Assembly (NCBI GenBank): GCA_937967465.1
Contig: CALBSW010000150.1
Coordinates: forward strand, 1-13,266
DNA length: 13,266 nt
Source of the DNA: an uncultured Flavobacteriales bacterium
GTDB lineage: Bacteria; Bacteroidota; Bacteroidia; Flavobacteriales_D; Sanyastnellaceae
Direction: 5' to 3'
Position 1 is the stretch's first letter. Each line of letters starts with the position of its first letter. Made by a program: the position numbers and the translations under genes. The notes under the pieces were generated by a model. The model searched no databases. It was given only the letters and a program-made list of their open reading frames with translations, and had not been told where the DNA came from. Of the stretch, positions 1-6,894 are shown in pieces.

Positions 1-2400
1 TTGCGGGTCTGGACCGATGTAGTTCACGATTTGGGCGTCGTGGCTGTATCCGTCTTCCGCGAAACTGCCAATGAGGGTGGGGTTCAACGGATTGCTGATG
101 TCGATGATGTTCAGGCCACCTGAGAAGGTGTTGGCCCCGATGGGGTAGGCGCGCCCGGTCGCCTCGTTGATGGCGATGTTGTGGCAGTTGCCGAAGCCAC
201 CGTAGTGTGCGTCCGCAGTGAACGTGACCGGCGGGTTGGGCACATTGCGCAATTGGGTCAGGTCAAACACCTGCATGCCGTGCCCGGAGGCCTCGGAAAC
301 GATGAAGGCGTGGTCGGCGTAGACCTTGATGTCCCGCCACAGGGAGGACACCGTGTGGGTCGGCAGGTCGCCGAGGTACACCGGGTTGTTGGGGTCGGTG
401 ATGTCGATGAAGGCGGTGCCCGTCGTGCGGCCGAGCAGGGCGTATTCCTTGCCGTCGAGCGGGTCGGTCCAACCCCAGATGTCGTTCATCTCGCCGCCAC
501 CGACTTCGCCGGGCGTGAGTTGGCTCATGAAGTCGACCTGATCGCAGGGGTAGATGCCTGCAAATCCGTCCACACAAGGCGTGGTCGGCTCGTAGGCGGG
601 GGTGTCGCAGACCCCGTCGCCGTCGGCATCGGAAGCGCAGTTGCCATTGCAGACCCCGAGGGCATCCACTTGACCGACGCAATCGTCCACGTCGTCACAG
701 ACGCCGTCGCCGTCGGCATCGGCCGTGCAGGTGCCGCCGCACACGCCGAGGGCGTCGAGTTGGCTTCCGTTGCAGTCACAGTCGCCGGCCGGAATGTCGT
801 TGCAGCCGCAGTCGTAGATGGCGCCCGGTCCGTCACACACGCCACAGGCGTCGAGATCGGCGCAGGAGCCGTCATCTGTTGCGGCGTTTGGGTCGTAGTT
901 GCAGGCCGTTGGGTCGGTGCAACCTGCGGTGGAAGAGGGCTCCACGCAGAAAGAGGTCACGTCCGAATTGGCAAAGCTTCCGCCAGAAGCCACGACCTCT
1001 CCATTGACCGTGAGGCTATAGTTGCCGTTGCCGTAGGTACAGCACATGCCGTCCCCGAAAGAGTCGTTCACAGTGAGGGTGTAACACCCGTAACAGAGCT
1101 GCTCAGTGGCGGTGTAGCTCGTGTTGTTGGCGTACCCCGAACCGGACATCACCGTGGCGCCGTTGGCATCGGTCAGCGTCCAGCTGGTCTCCGAACCGTA
1201 GTCGTCGGTGAGCAAGTCAAAGGTGAAGGTCTGCGGACCGCCGGCCACGCAAGTGCCGTCGTCGATGGTGGCACCGGGATCGTAGTTGCAGGCAGAGGCA
1301 TCGGTGCAGCCGTAGCAACTGAAATCACAGGTTCCGTCGTCGTTGAGGGCATTGGGGTCGAAGTTGCAAGCGCTGTCGTCGGTGCAGCCACAGGCTACAT
1401 CGCATGGGGGGGCACACCCGTCGGAGTTCAGTAAGCTGGCGCGCGCACCACCTGGAGAGAACAAGGCCTGCATCCGTGCGGCTTGACCCGCGGTGAACAG
1501 GTTCATGCAGCCGTCGTCAGAATAGTCCATGTAATTCTGGACCATGTCGGTGGTGTTGCAGCTGACGTGGCCGAGGGCACAGCCGTAGTTGGCGCCGTCG
1601 GATTCCGGGGTGTCCGCCACGAAATCATCCGCACCACAGGCTCCATCGCCCCAGATGTGGCGGAGGTTGAGCCAGTGGCCCACCTCGTGGGTACCCGTCC
1701 GGCCGAGGTTGAAGGGGGCCGTCGCCGTGCCGATGTCACCGGTGTACTGGTAACCGCACACCACGCCATCCGTGTTGGCCGGTCCGCCCGGGAATTGCGC
1801 GTAACCGAGGAGGCCGCCGCTGAGGTTGCAGACCCAGTAGTTCAGGTAGTCGGAAGCCGGCCAGGCGTCAGAGCCGCCCTGGCTGGAGAATTTCATGGCG
1901 TCGTTGGTGCCGAAGCTGCTCACCGAGGTCGGCACGCGCAGGATGCCATTGGTCGGAGCGCCGTCCGGGTCAAAGGAGGCGAGGCAAAACTCGATTTCCG
2001 TGTCCGCAGCCTGGGACCAGATGTTGTCCTGGTCGGCGTTGAGGCGGCGGAAGTCTTCGTTGAGGATGTCCAGCTGGGATTGGATCTGGGCGTCGGAAAT
2101 GTTCTGGGTGCTGTTGGCGTAGAGGACGTGGAAGACCACCGGGATGGTGACCACCACGCTTTGTCCGGCAGCACGCTGGGCTTCCACGACGGGCGTCCAT
2201 TGGGCGGGGTGGGCCTCGATCTGATGTTGGGCTTCCGCATACTTCGCCATGCCCATCATCTGGACGTGCTTCTCATGGGAGGCACAGGTGCGCTGGGGAA
2301 GGGTGGTGGCGGCGTCGGAATCGGTCAAGGAAGACGATTGGGCCATCAGGCCCAGGGGCAGTCCCAAGAGGGCGGCCGCGAGGAGGTGAAGTTTCGGCAT
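1..2400 (-). CDS. Secreted M43 (cytophagalysin/pappalysin-type) zinc metalloprotease fused to a choice-of-anchor B domain, C-terminus cut by window edge
   Basis: The frame is open from the ATG at 2400 to base 1 (800 codons, no stop), so the C-terminus lies outside the window. Residues 1-20 form a signal peptide (cleavage after LMAQ). The zinc site HEVGHWLNLRH is at 238-248, with Asn245 where the M43 signature often has Gly; Met291 in NYMDYSDD is the Met-turn. Cysteine repeats of the GCTD..ACN[FY]DP..DDG[ST]C type begin at 338, 364 and 493. Between the last two lies a beta-rich domain with a CYGCYTL.VNDS.GDGMC motif. About 510-605 is Asp/Cys-rich with DADGDGVCD calcium-loop motifs. From about 639 (NDIWGW) the protein matches LVIVD/choice-of-anchor B proteins (GTAFIDITDPNNP, SEASGHGMQVFDL). 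It probably cleaves extracellular protein; any sorting domain would lie beyond the edge. The next gene upstream on the same strand ends 101 bases away. Family assignment is firm; substrate is unknown. Confidence 0.92.
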   Translation of the reverse strand, partial: MPKLHLLAAALLGLPLGLMAQSSSLTDSDAATTLPQRTCASHEKHVQMMGMAKYAEAQHQIEAHPAQWTPVVEAQRAAGQSVVVTIPVVFHVLYANSTQNISDAQIQSQLDILNEDFRRLNADQDNIWSQAADTEIEFCLASFDPDGAPTNGILRVPTSVSSFGTNDAMKFSSQGGSDAWPASDYLNYWVCNLSGGLLGYAQFPGGPANTDGVVCGYQYTGDIGTATAPFNLGRTGTHEVGHWLNLRHIWGDGACGADDFVADTPESDGANYGCALGHVSCNTTDMVQNYMDYSDDGCMNLFTAGQAARMQALFSPGGARASLLNSDGCAPPCDVACGCTDDSACNFDPNALNDDGTCDFSCYGCTDASACNYDPGATIDDGTCVAGGPQTFTFDLLTDDYGSETSWTLTDANGATVMSGSGYANNTSYTATEQLCYGCYTLTVNDSFGDGMCCTYGNGNYSLTVNGEVVASGGSFANSDVTSFCVEPSSTAGCTDPTACNYDPNAATDDGSCADLDACGVCDGPGAIYDCGCNDIPAGDCDCNGSQLDALGVCGGTCTADADGDGVCDDVDDCVGQVDALGVCNGNCASDADGDGVCDTPAYEPTTPCVDGFAGIYPCDQVDFMSQLTPGEVGGGEMNDIWGWTDPLDGKEYALLGRTTGTAFIDITDPNNPVYLGDLPTHTVSSLWRDIKVYADHAFIVSEASGHGMQVFDLTQLRNVPNPPVTFTADAHYGGFGNCHNIAINEATGRAYPIGANTFSGGLNIIDISNPLNPTLIGSFAEDGYSHDAQIVNYIGPDPQ

Positions 2401-2501
2401 GGTGTACTACGCTACGGAGAAGGTAACACGCTGGCCCCGTGAAAGGTGCGCGCCGCCTGTTTGGTTAAAATAAGATACGACGGAAAGCTGTTTTTTCGCG
2501 G

Positions 2502-3518
2502 TTATTCGTGATTCGATCCTTGCGTATTGGGGGCGGGGCTGACCCCGCAATACCGCATGGTGGACAGGAGTTGTCCTTCGCCATTCACAATCTGCAAGAA
2601 GAGGGTGCCCTGTGTGGGCAAGGCCCAGGTCGTCCAAGGCCCGTCGAGGTCCACCGAACCCACCCGGTTGCCGCTGGCATCGAAAGCGATGAGGTCAGCC
2701 GGCGTGTCTCCACTCCATCGGAGCAAGACCTCCGGACCGTCCAGGCGGGTGATCAGCAGGGGAGCGGACCCTTGCTCTTCCACCAGCGCACTGGTTCCAT
2801 TCCACGCATTGAATTCGGCCTGCAGCACGTCAATGGGCTCAATGCCAAAGGGAGTCAGCGAGACCACGAGGTCCAAGGTCAATTCTTCAGCATCATCGCC
2901 GGGGTAGGCCACGCGGAGGAAGGCGCTTCGGCTGCTGACCCCTTCCTCGAGGCAACGGGTGTCGGCCCCGGCCACATTCGCGCCTTGCAGCGCGGCCATG
3001 AGCTTTTCCGCCAGCGTCCCTTCGGTCTCCAGAAAGCCTGCTTCCATTTGCGTCAGGATCTCCTCACCGAGCAGGATGTTGCCTTTGATGGCGTAGTTCT
3101 CACCGACGATGTGGCCCTTGAAATCAAAGCAGTTGTCACCGGTGAAAGCCGCGGCCCGCGCCTCTCCGGACACCAGGTCGGCCATGCCGTACTGGCGAAC
3201 GGCTGGGGTGTTCTCGGCGTCGTTCTCCTCGAGCCACGCCATGAGCTCCTCCGGGGACAGCCCATTGTCGACCACCTGATCGTGGGCGGCATTCTGGTTG
3301 GCGGGAATCCAGTAGCTCTGCGTGTGGATGGCCCCGACGTCGGGAATCACATCGCTGATGATGACGGCCCCTCCCGCGATCTGGTTGTCGTCGAGGCAGG
3401 TGGCACCCGCGCTGCCGACTTGGCCGGTGGCGAGGTCGACGGCGACGATGCTGAAGGTGTCCTGGGCCGATGCCGACCCGATGAAGGCTGTGAAAAGGGC
3501 GGTCAGAAAAAAGCGCAT
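2502..3518 (-). CDS. Secreted DUF1028 family protein (predicted Ntn-hydrolase-like fold)
   Basis: This 338-residue protein begins at the ATG at 3518, which gives a clean signal peptide (MRFFLTALF...ASA, cleavage near residue 18-19). The frame continues upstream to an ATG at 3563, but that would bury the signal peptide behind 15 residues. The DUF1028 core covers about residues 20-210: TFSIVAVDLATGQVG at the mature N-terminus, the RQYGMADL region, the FTGDNCFDF and GNILLG motifs, and GADTRCLEEGVSSRSAF near 185-200. The family is placed, as I recall, with Ntn hydrolases, so Thr21 near the mature N-terminus is a possible nucleophile; this is inference. The last ~110 residues are a beta-rich tail of the kind seen at the ends of exported Bacteroidota proteins (ALPTQGTLFLQIVN), not clearly a sorting signal. 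It is divergent from the lipoprotein gene at 3579 and lies upstream of the protease gene. No reaction is known. Confidence 0.88.
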   Translation of the reverse strand: MRFFLTALFTAFIGSASAQDTFSIVAVDLATGQVGSAGATCLDDNQIAGGAVIISDVIPDVGAIHTQSYWIPANQNAAHDQVVDNGLSPEELMAWLEENDAENTPAVRQYGMADLVSGEARAAAFTGDNCFDFKGHIVGENYAIKGNILLGEEILTQMEAGFLETEGTLAEKLMAALQGANVAGADTRCLEEGVSSRSAFLRVAYPGDDAEELTLDLVVSLTPFGIEPIDVLQAEFNAWNGTSALVEEQGSAPLLITRLDGPEVLLRWSGDTPADLIAFDASGNRVGSVDLDGPWTTWALPTQGTLFLQIVNGEGQLLSTMRYCGVSPAPNTQGSNHE

Positions 3519-3521
3519 GCA

Positions 3522-3529
3522 GCAATGTA
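3522..3529 (-). promoter_or_regulatory. Candidate -7 promoter element TACATTGC, 3 bases before the DUF1028 start
   Basis: On the minus strand TACATTGC is followed by TGC and then the ATG at 3518. It fits the Bacteroidota -7 consensus TAnnTTTG at four of the six fixed bases and the TAnnTTGC form seen before several genes here. The spacing would place transcription start at or very near the ATG, giving a leaderless message. A matching -33 element is not clear; ACTTTA lies 23 bases upstream. Confidence 0.35.
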
Positions 3530-3578
3530 ACCCTGTGGTGGGGAAGGGGGTATAAAGTGTCAATCAACCTCCATCACG

Positions 3579-3953
3579 ATGCGCAATTTCTCCTTCGCTG
3601 CCCTCTTCCTTTCTGCTGTGGCCTTGACCAGCTGTACCAAGGAAGCCTTCTTCACGGATCCTGCCACCGGCACTGTTCTCGAGCTCGGTTTCGCCTGGAA
3701 CGAAGCGGTCGAGTCCTGCCTCGATTCCGACGACCACAGCGCGGCCTACTGCGGTTCGGTCCAGTGGCTCGACGGCACCCGGATGCGCCTCGATTTGCCA
3801 TCCCCTGAAAGTGTGGGGCATCAGGTCAGTGACCCGATGTACGACGAAATCCAGACGGCCCAGTCGATTCGGTACGTCTACAATCCGACCAGCCAGACCG
3901 TGACGATGTTCCTCGACGCTGGAACGGTGACGCTCGAATGGAATGCCGCCTAG
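3579..3953 (+). CDS. Small predicted lipoprotein of unknown function
   Basis: This is a 124-residue protein from ATG 3579 to TAG 3953. Residues 1-18 form a lipoprotein signal peptide and the lipobox is LTSC with Cys19 as the lipidated residue; Lys at the third mature position does not decide inner or outer membrane. The mature part is short, acidic and contains two further cysteines (in SCLDSDD and AYCGSV) that could form a disulphide. The C-terminal half alternates polar and hydrophobic residues (IRYVYN...TVTMFLDAGTVTLEW), suggesting a small beta-sheet domain. I recognise no family. It is transcribed divergently from the DUF1028 gene, with 60 bases between the starts. A 144-base gap separates it from the helicase gene, so joint transcription is possible but not evident. 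The lipoprotein signal is the only firm statement about its role. Confidence 0.72.
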   Translation: MRNFSFAALFLSAVALTSCTKEAFFTDPATGTVLELGFAWNEAVESCLDSDDHSAAYCGSVQWLDGTRMRLDLPSPESVGHQVSDPMYDEIQTAQSIRYVYNPTSQTVTMFLDAGTVTLEWNAA

Positions 3954-4049
3954 AACTGCCTCGCAGGCGATTTGCTCGACCGCGATTACCTCACGGTTTG
4001 CGCGGGAACTGCGCCCGCCCCAGCCCCGTAATGGGAACTTTCGAGAGGC

Positions 4050-4065
4050 CGGGGTGGAATCCCCG
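4050..4065 (+). other. Small GC hairpin in the leader between the lipoprotein and helicase genes
   Basis: CGGGG and CCCCG pair around the six-base loop TGGAAT. There is no T-run after it, so it is not a typical intrinsic terminator. It could be a weak structural element in the helicase leader, or chance in GC-rich DNA. Nothing else is recognisable in the 144 bases from 3954 to 4097 apart from a possible GACCTTTG -7 element at 4076-4083. Confidence 0.2.
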
Positions 4066-4075
4066 TTTCCGGTCG

Positions 4076-4083
4076 GACCTTTG
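4076..4083 (+). promoter_or_regulatory. Candidate -7 element GACCTTTG upstream of the DEAD-box helicase
   Basis: It matches TAnnTTTG at five of six fixed positions and ends 14 bases before the GTG start. No TTTG-like -33 element was found at the expected distance, so the call is weak. Confidence 0.22.
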
Positions 4084-4097
4084 CGGCCAATTCCCGC

Positions 4098-5792
4098 GTG
4101 TTGTCCACCTTTTCCGACCTCGGCCTCTCGGCCCCCATCCTCGACGCCATCACTTCTCTTGGCTTCGAGACGCCCACTGAAATCCAGGAGAAGGCCATCC
4201 CGCACCTGCTCGGTGGGGACGCGGACTTCATTGGCCTTGCCCAGACCGGCACCGGCAAGACGGCGGCCTTCGGCTTGCCGCTCTTGGACCTGCTCGACCC
4301 TGAGACGGACTGCACCCAGGCGATTGTCCTGGCGCCGACCCGCGAGCTCGGACAGCAGATTGCCGAGCAGTTGGCCTTGTTCTCCAAGAAGCAGAAGGGC
4401 ATCCGGACCCTGGCGGTCTACGGGGGTGCCAACATCGTGACGCAGATCAAGGCGCTCAAGAAGACGCGCCACGTGGTCATCGCCACGCCGGGTCGCCTGA
4501 TTGACCTCGTCAACCGCAAGGCCATCGACCTCGCGCAAGTCCGCTACGTCGTGCTCGACGAGGCGGACGAGATGCTCAACATGGGCTTCAAGGAGGAGCT
4601 CGACACCATCTTGAGCTTCACGCCCGAGGAGAAGCAGACTTGGCTGTTCTCCGCCACCATGCCCAAGGAGATCCGGCGCATGGTCAAGGACTACATGTCC
4701 GATCCGTTCGAGGTTCGGATCGACCCCAAGACGACGGTCAACACCAACATCGAGCACCAGTATGCGGTCGTCCATTACAAGGACAAGGCCGAGGCGCTGA
4801 CCCGCTTCCTCGACCTCGACCCCGAGTTGTACGGCGTCGTTTTCTGCCGCACCAAGATGGACACCCAGAAGCTGGCTGAGTTCCTCATCAAGGGCGGCCA
4901 CCGGGCAGATGCCATCCACGGCGACCTCAGCCAGGCTGCCCGCGATCGGGTCATGATGCGCTTCAAGCGCCGCGAACTGCAGGTCTTGATCGCCACCGAC
5001 GTGGCGGCCCGGGGCATCGACGTCAACGACCTGACCCACGTCTTCCATTACGCCCTTCCCAACGATCAGGCGTATTACACCCACCGCTCCGGACGCACGG
5101 CCCGCGCCGGAAAGAAGGGCATCTCCCTGTCGTTGATTTCGTTCAAGGAGAAGTACAAGATTCACAACTTCGAGAAGGGGCTGGGCGTGGAGTTTGCCCG
5201 CGTCGACATCCCGTTGGCAGACGCCATCGTCGAGACCCGCCTGCGCGGCTGGGCCATGGGGCTCGTGGCGCAGGAGGATGTGGCGGCACCGCCCCAAGAA
5301 TTGTTGGAGCAGATTGACCTGCTGCTCGGTCCCCTGACCAAGGAGGAGATGGTGGCCCGCCTCGTGGCACGCGAACTCAGCCGCCTCAACCTCGGACAGC
5401 GTGCCGACCTGAACGACCGGGGTCCCAAAGGCAAGAAGGGCTTCAAGAAGGACGGCGGAAAGAACTTCAAAGGCGGCACGTCAGCCGGCGGATTCAAGAA
5501 GCCCTATAAGAAAGGGGGGTACAAGAAGGATGGTTACGGCCAAGGAGGCTACAAGAAGGGCGGCTACAAATCCGGCGGCTACAAATCCGGCGGCTACAAG
5601 AAGAAGCCCACCTGGGACGACGACGGCTTCAACACCGGTGACGGCGAGTTCAAGCCGCGCGAGGGCAGCGGCGGATACCGCAAAAGCTTCAGCGGTGGCG
5701 CCAAGAAAGGCGGCTACAAAAAGGGCAAGCCCGGCGGATTCAAGAAAGGCCCCGGCGGCCCCAAGAAGGGCGGCTACAAGAAGAAGTGGTGA
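4098..5792 (+). CDS. DEAD-box ATP-dependent RNA helicase with a long Lys/Gly/Tyr-rich C-terminal tail
   Basis: This 564-residue protein unwinds RNA duplexes with ATP and probably acts in ribosome assembly or RNA turnover. Every core motif is present: Q motif (PTEIQ, 26-30), Walker A AQTGTGKT (48-55), PTRELGQQ, TPGR, DEAD (154-157), SAT (185-187), VVFCRTK, ATDVAARGIDV and HRSGRTARAG (329-338). About residues 375-435 are a helical extension (ELLEQIDLLLG...ELSRLNLG). From about 440 the chain is low complexity, with repeated GGYK and KKGGYK units and a strongly basic charge. The DbpA-like RNA-binding domain that I recall at this place in many Bacteroidota DeaD-type homologues is not visible, so the tail may replace it. 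The start chosen is GTG 4098, which places the Q-motif phenylalanine at residue 5; TTG 4101 is an alternative. Its stop directly abuts the stop of the convergent TonB-like gene. Confidence 0.95.
   Translation: MLSTFSDLGLSAPILDAITSLGFETPTEIQEKAIPHLLGGDADFIGLAQTGTGKTAAFGLPLLDLLDPETDCTQAIVLAPTRELGQQIAEQLALFSKKQKGIRTLAVYGGANIVTQIKALKKTRHVVIATPGRLIDLVNRKAIDLAQVRYVVLDEADEMLNMGFKEELDTILSFTPEEKQTWLFSATMPKEIRRMVKDYMSDPFEVRIDPKTTVNTNIEHQYAVVHYKDKAEALTRFLDLDPELYGVVFCRTKMDTQKLAEFLIKGGHRADAIHGDLSQAARDRVMMRFKRRELQVLIATDVAARGIDVNDLTHVFHYALPNDQAYYTHRSGRTARAGKKGISLSLISFKEKYKIHNFEKGLGVEFARVDIPLADAIVETRLRGWAMGLVAQEDVAAPPQELLEQIDLLLGPLTKEEMVARLVARELSRLNLGQRADLNDRGPKGKKGFKKDGGKNFKGGTSAGGFKKPYKKGGYKKDGYGQGGYKKGGYKSGGYKSGGYKKKPTWDDDGFNTGDGEFKPREGSGGYRKSFSGGAKKGGYKKGKPGGFKKGPGGPKKGGYKKKW
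5559..5603 (+). repeat. 15-bp tandem repeat coding GGYKS in the helicase tail
   Basis: The unit GGCGGCTACAAATCC occurs twice without change (5559-5573, 5574-5588), and a third copy diverges in its last bases (GGCGGCTACAAGAAG). Looser variants of GGCTACAAGAAGGG surround it from about 5515 to 5785. The unit keeps the reading frame, so copy number can change tail length without a frameshift. Confidence 0.8.
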
Positions 5793-6230
5793 TCAGTTGA
5801 GCGAGAAGTTGAGCGGCAGGTTGTAGCTCACCCGCACTGGCTTCCCCCGCTGCAGTCCCGGCGAGAATGCCGGAAACGTCTTCACCACCCGCACCGCCTC
5901 CGCATCGAGCAGGGGGTGCACCGGGCGGACCACTTTGATGTCGCCCACTGAGCCGTCGCGCTCGACCACGAACCGGACGATGACCTGCCCTTGGATGCCC
6001 TTTCGACGGGCTTTGCCAGGGTATTTGGTCTCCTTCACCACATGGCGCATCACACCCTCGTCGGTGCAGGCTTGCGCGGCGGTTCCCGAGACGTCTTCAC
6101 ACCCCGGCCAACGCGGCACTTCCTCGACGATGGCAATGTTCACGGACTCCGTGGAGTCGGCCGGCGACTCCTGCGCGGTGGCCATGCCGACGAGACTGAA
6201 CAGAAACAAGGAAATGCAGAACCAACGCAT
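5793..6230 (-). CDS. Short exported TonB C-terminal domain protein without a membrane anchor linker
   Basis: This is a 145-residue protein starting at ATG 6230. Residues 1-19 look like a cleavable signal peptide (MATAQ end), not the uncleaved anchor plus long proline-rich linker of classical TonB. Residues 38-46 carry VPRWPGCED, a form of the PxFPGC motif common before Bacteroidota TonB C-terminal domains. The domain itself covers about 58-145: YPGKARRKGIQGQVIVRFVV, DGSV, HPLLDAEAVRVV and PGLQRGKPVRVSYNLPLNF. Cys44 and Cys55 may pair. The fold in TonB contacts outer membrane receptors, but without an anchor to ExbB/ExbD this protein is unlikely to transduce energy alone; a soluble periplasmic or surface role is inferred. 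It lies 50 bases downstream of the NTF2-like lipoprotein gene on the same strand, so both may share a message. Confidence 0.88.
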   Translation of the reverse strand: MRWFCISLFLFSLVGMATAQESPADSTESVNIAIVEEVPRWPGCEDVSGTAAQACTDEGVMRHVVKETKYPGKARRKGIQGQVIVRFVVERDGSVGDIKVVRPVHPLLDAEAVRVVKTFPAFSPGLQRGKPVRVSYNLPLNFSLN

Positions 6231-6280
6231 GGTGCAAGATGCGCAGATTACGGTTCAGGCCCGCCGGGGCAACTTCAGGC

Positions 6281-6772
6281 TCAGGGAAGCAGGCGTTTGG
6301 AATTGGAGTAGGCGTGGACCTGTCCGTCGAGGACGAAATACCATTCTTCGATGAAGGCGGTCTCGACAGTGTCCCCGTTGAGGGTGCCGACTTCGTCGAA
6401 CCCTGCATGGACCCAGTCACCCGGCTCGTCCTGATCGTCGTCTACGGCAAAAGCCCACATCATGGTCCAGGAATAGTTGAGGGTGTCCTGCGCCAATTTG
6501 GCGGCAAAGGCGTCGAAGCCCTGGAATTGATCGCCGTCGTTCCACTCGAAGCGGCACGTGTCGGAGTAGAACCGGCGCATGGCCTCCATGTCGAGCTTGG
6601 CCCATTCGACATCGATGGCCTTGACCAGGTCAATGGAGGATTCGCTGCCCATGGTCACCGGCTTGCCGGTCGGCGCGAAGCCGTTGGCGCAGGTAGGGGA
6701 TTCCGGAGTAGGAGTCGGGGAACAGGCCACGAGCAGGGTGGCGGCGAGGGAAGCAAAAGCAAGTAGTCTCAT
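6281..6772 (-). CDS. NTF2/SnoaL-like lipoprotein
   Basis: This 163-residue protein starts at ATG 6772. The signal peptide ends in the lipobox LVAC with Cys17 lipidated, followed by a Pro/Thr-rich spacer (SPTPTPESPTC). From about residue 45 the layout fits the NTF2-like superfamily: a first helix (SIDLVKAIDVEWAKLD), the MRRFYSDTCRFEWNDG turn, the FQGFDAFAAKL helix, then beta strands with paired tryptophans (YSWTMMWAFAVDDD, VHAGFDEVGTL, AFIEEWYFVLDGQVHAYSN). NTF2-like domains are small cone-shaped folds used as enzymes, as binding domains or as dimer scaffolds; no catalytic set can be fixed here. A second NTF2-like lipoprotein sits at 7729-8250 with little sequence similarity. It is divergent from the FISUMP lipoprotein gene and probably leads a two-gene unit with the TonB-like gene. 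The lipoprotein signal is clear; the fold is likely. Confidence 0.8.
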   Translation of the reverse strand: MRLLAFASLAATLLVACSPTPTPESPTCANGFAPTGKPVTMGSESSIDLVKAIDVEWAKLDMEAMRRFYSDTCRFEWNDGDQFQGFDAFAAKLAQDTLNYSWTMMWAFAVDDDQDEPGDWVHAGFDEVGTLNGDTVETAFIEEWYFVLDGQVHAYSNSKRLLP

Positions 6773-6776
6773 GCCA

Positions 6777-6784
6777 GCAATCTA
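6777..6784 (-). promoter_or_regulatory. Candidate -7 element TAGATTGC, 4 bases before the NTF2-like lipoprotein start
   Basis: On the minus strand TAGATTGC is followed by TGGC and then ATG at 6772. CTTCAAA lies about 20 bases upstream as a possible -33 element. The spacing implies a very short or absent leader. Confidence 0.35.
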
Positions 6785-6825
6785 TTCACAGGAATGCCCA
6801 GGTTTGAAGAGTGCCGTCTGATTTC

Positions 6826-6866
6826 CAACAGATTAGTTGTTGAAGCTGTCAGATTACTGGATGACA
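6826..6866. promoter_or_regulatory. Two small inverted repeats in a divergent intergenic region, possible operators
   Basis: CAACA (6826-6830) pairs with TGTTG (6838-6842) over 7 bases, and TGTCA (6847-6851) pairs with TGACA (6862-6866) over 10 bases. Both lie between the divergent starts at 6772 and 6895, where a shared regulator could act. The arms are only 5 bases, so chance is a real possibility. Confidence 0.25.
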
Positions 6867-6882
6867 AGAGTAGGATATTTCT

Positions 6883-6890
6883 TACATTCA
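6883..6890 (+). promoter_or_regulatory. Candidate -7 element TACATTCA before the FISUMP lipoprotein
   Basis: TACATTCA lies four bases before the ATG at 6895 and keeps the TAnnTT part of the Bacteroidota -7 motif. No -33 element was recognised at 17-23 bases upstream, so support is limited to position and similarity to the elements before neighbouring genes. Confidence 0.25.
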
Positions 6891-6894
6891 GGGC

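Noticed and set aside
560..800. Regular GCCGTCGGCATCGG-type repeats as a possible CRISPR or repeat locus
   Set aside because: They encode the DADGDGVCD calcium-loop repeats of the protease fusion; no spacer-like sequence exists.
181..2442. Long plus-strand open frames (417 and 319 codons) opposite the protease
   Set aside because: Repetitive Val/Ala/Gly/His translations with no family; the minus-strand frame has a signal peptide, zinc site and repeats.
2490..2497. T-run (T6 at 2491-2496) near the end of the DUF1028 gene as terminator
   Set aside because: On the minus strand it is an A-run, and no stable stem precedes it; the gap 2401-2501 may be cotranscribed.
3564..5297. 577-codon open frame on the minus strand opposite the helicase
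   Set aside because: It lies antisense to a helicase with every motif intact, has no recognisable domain, and its composition is what a GC-rich complement gives.
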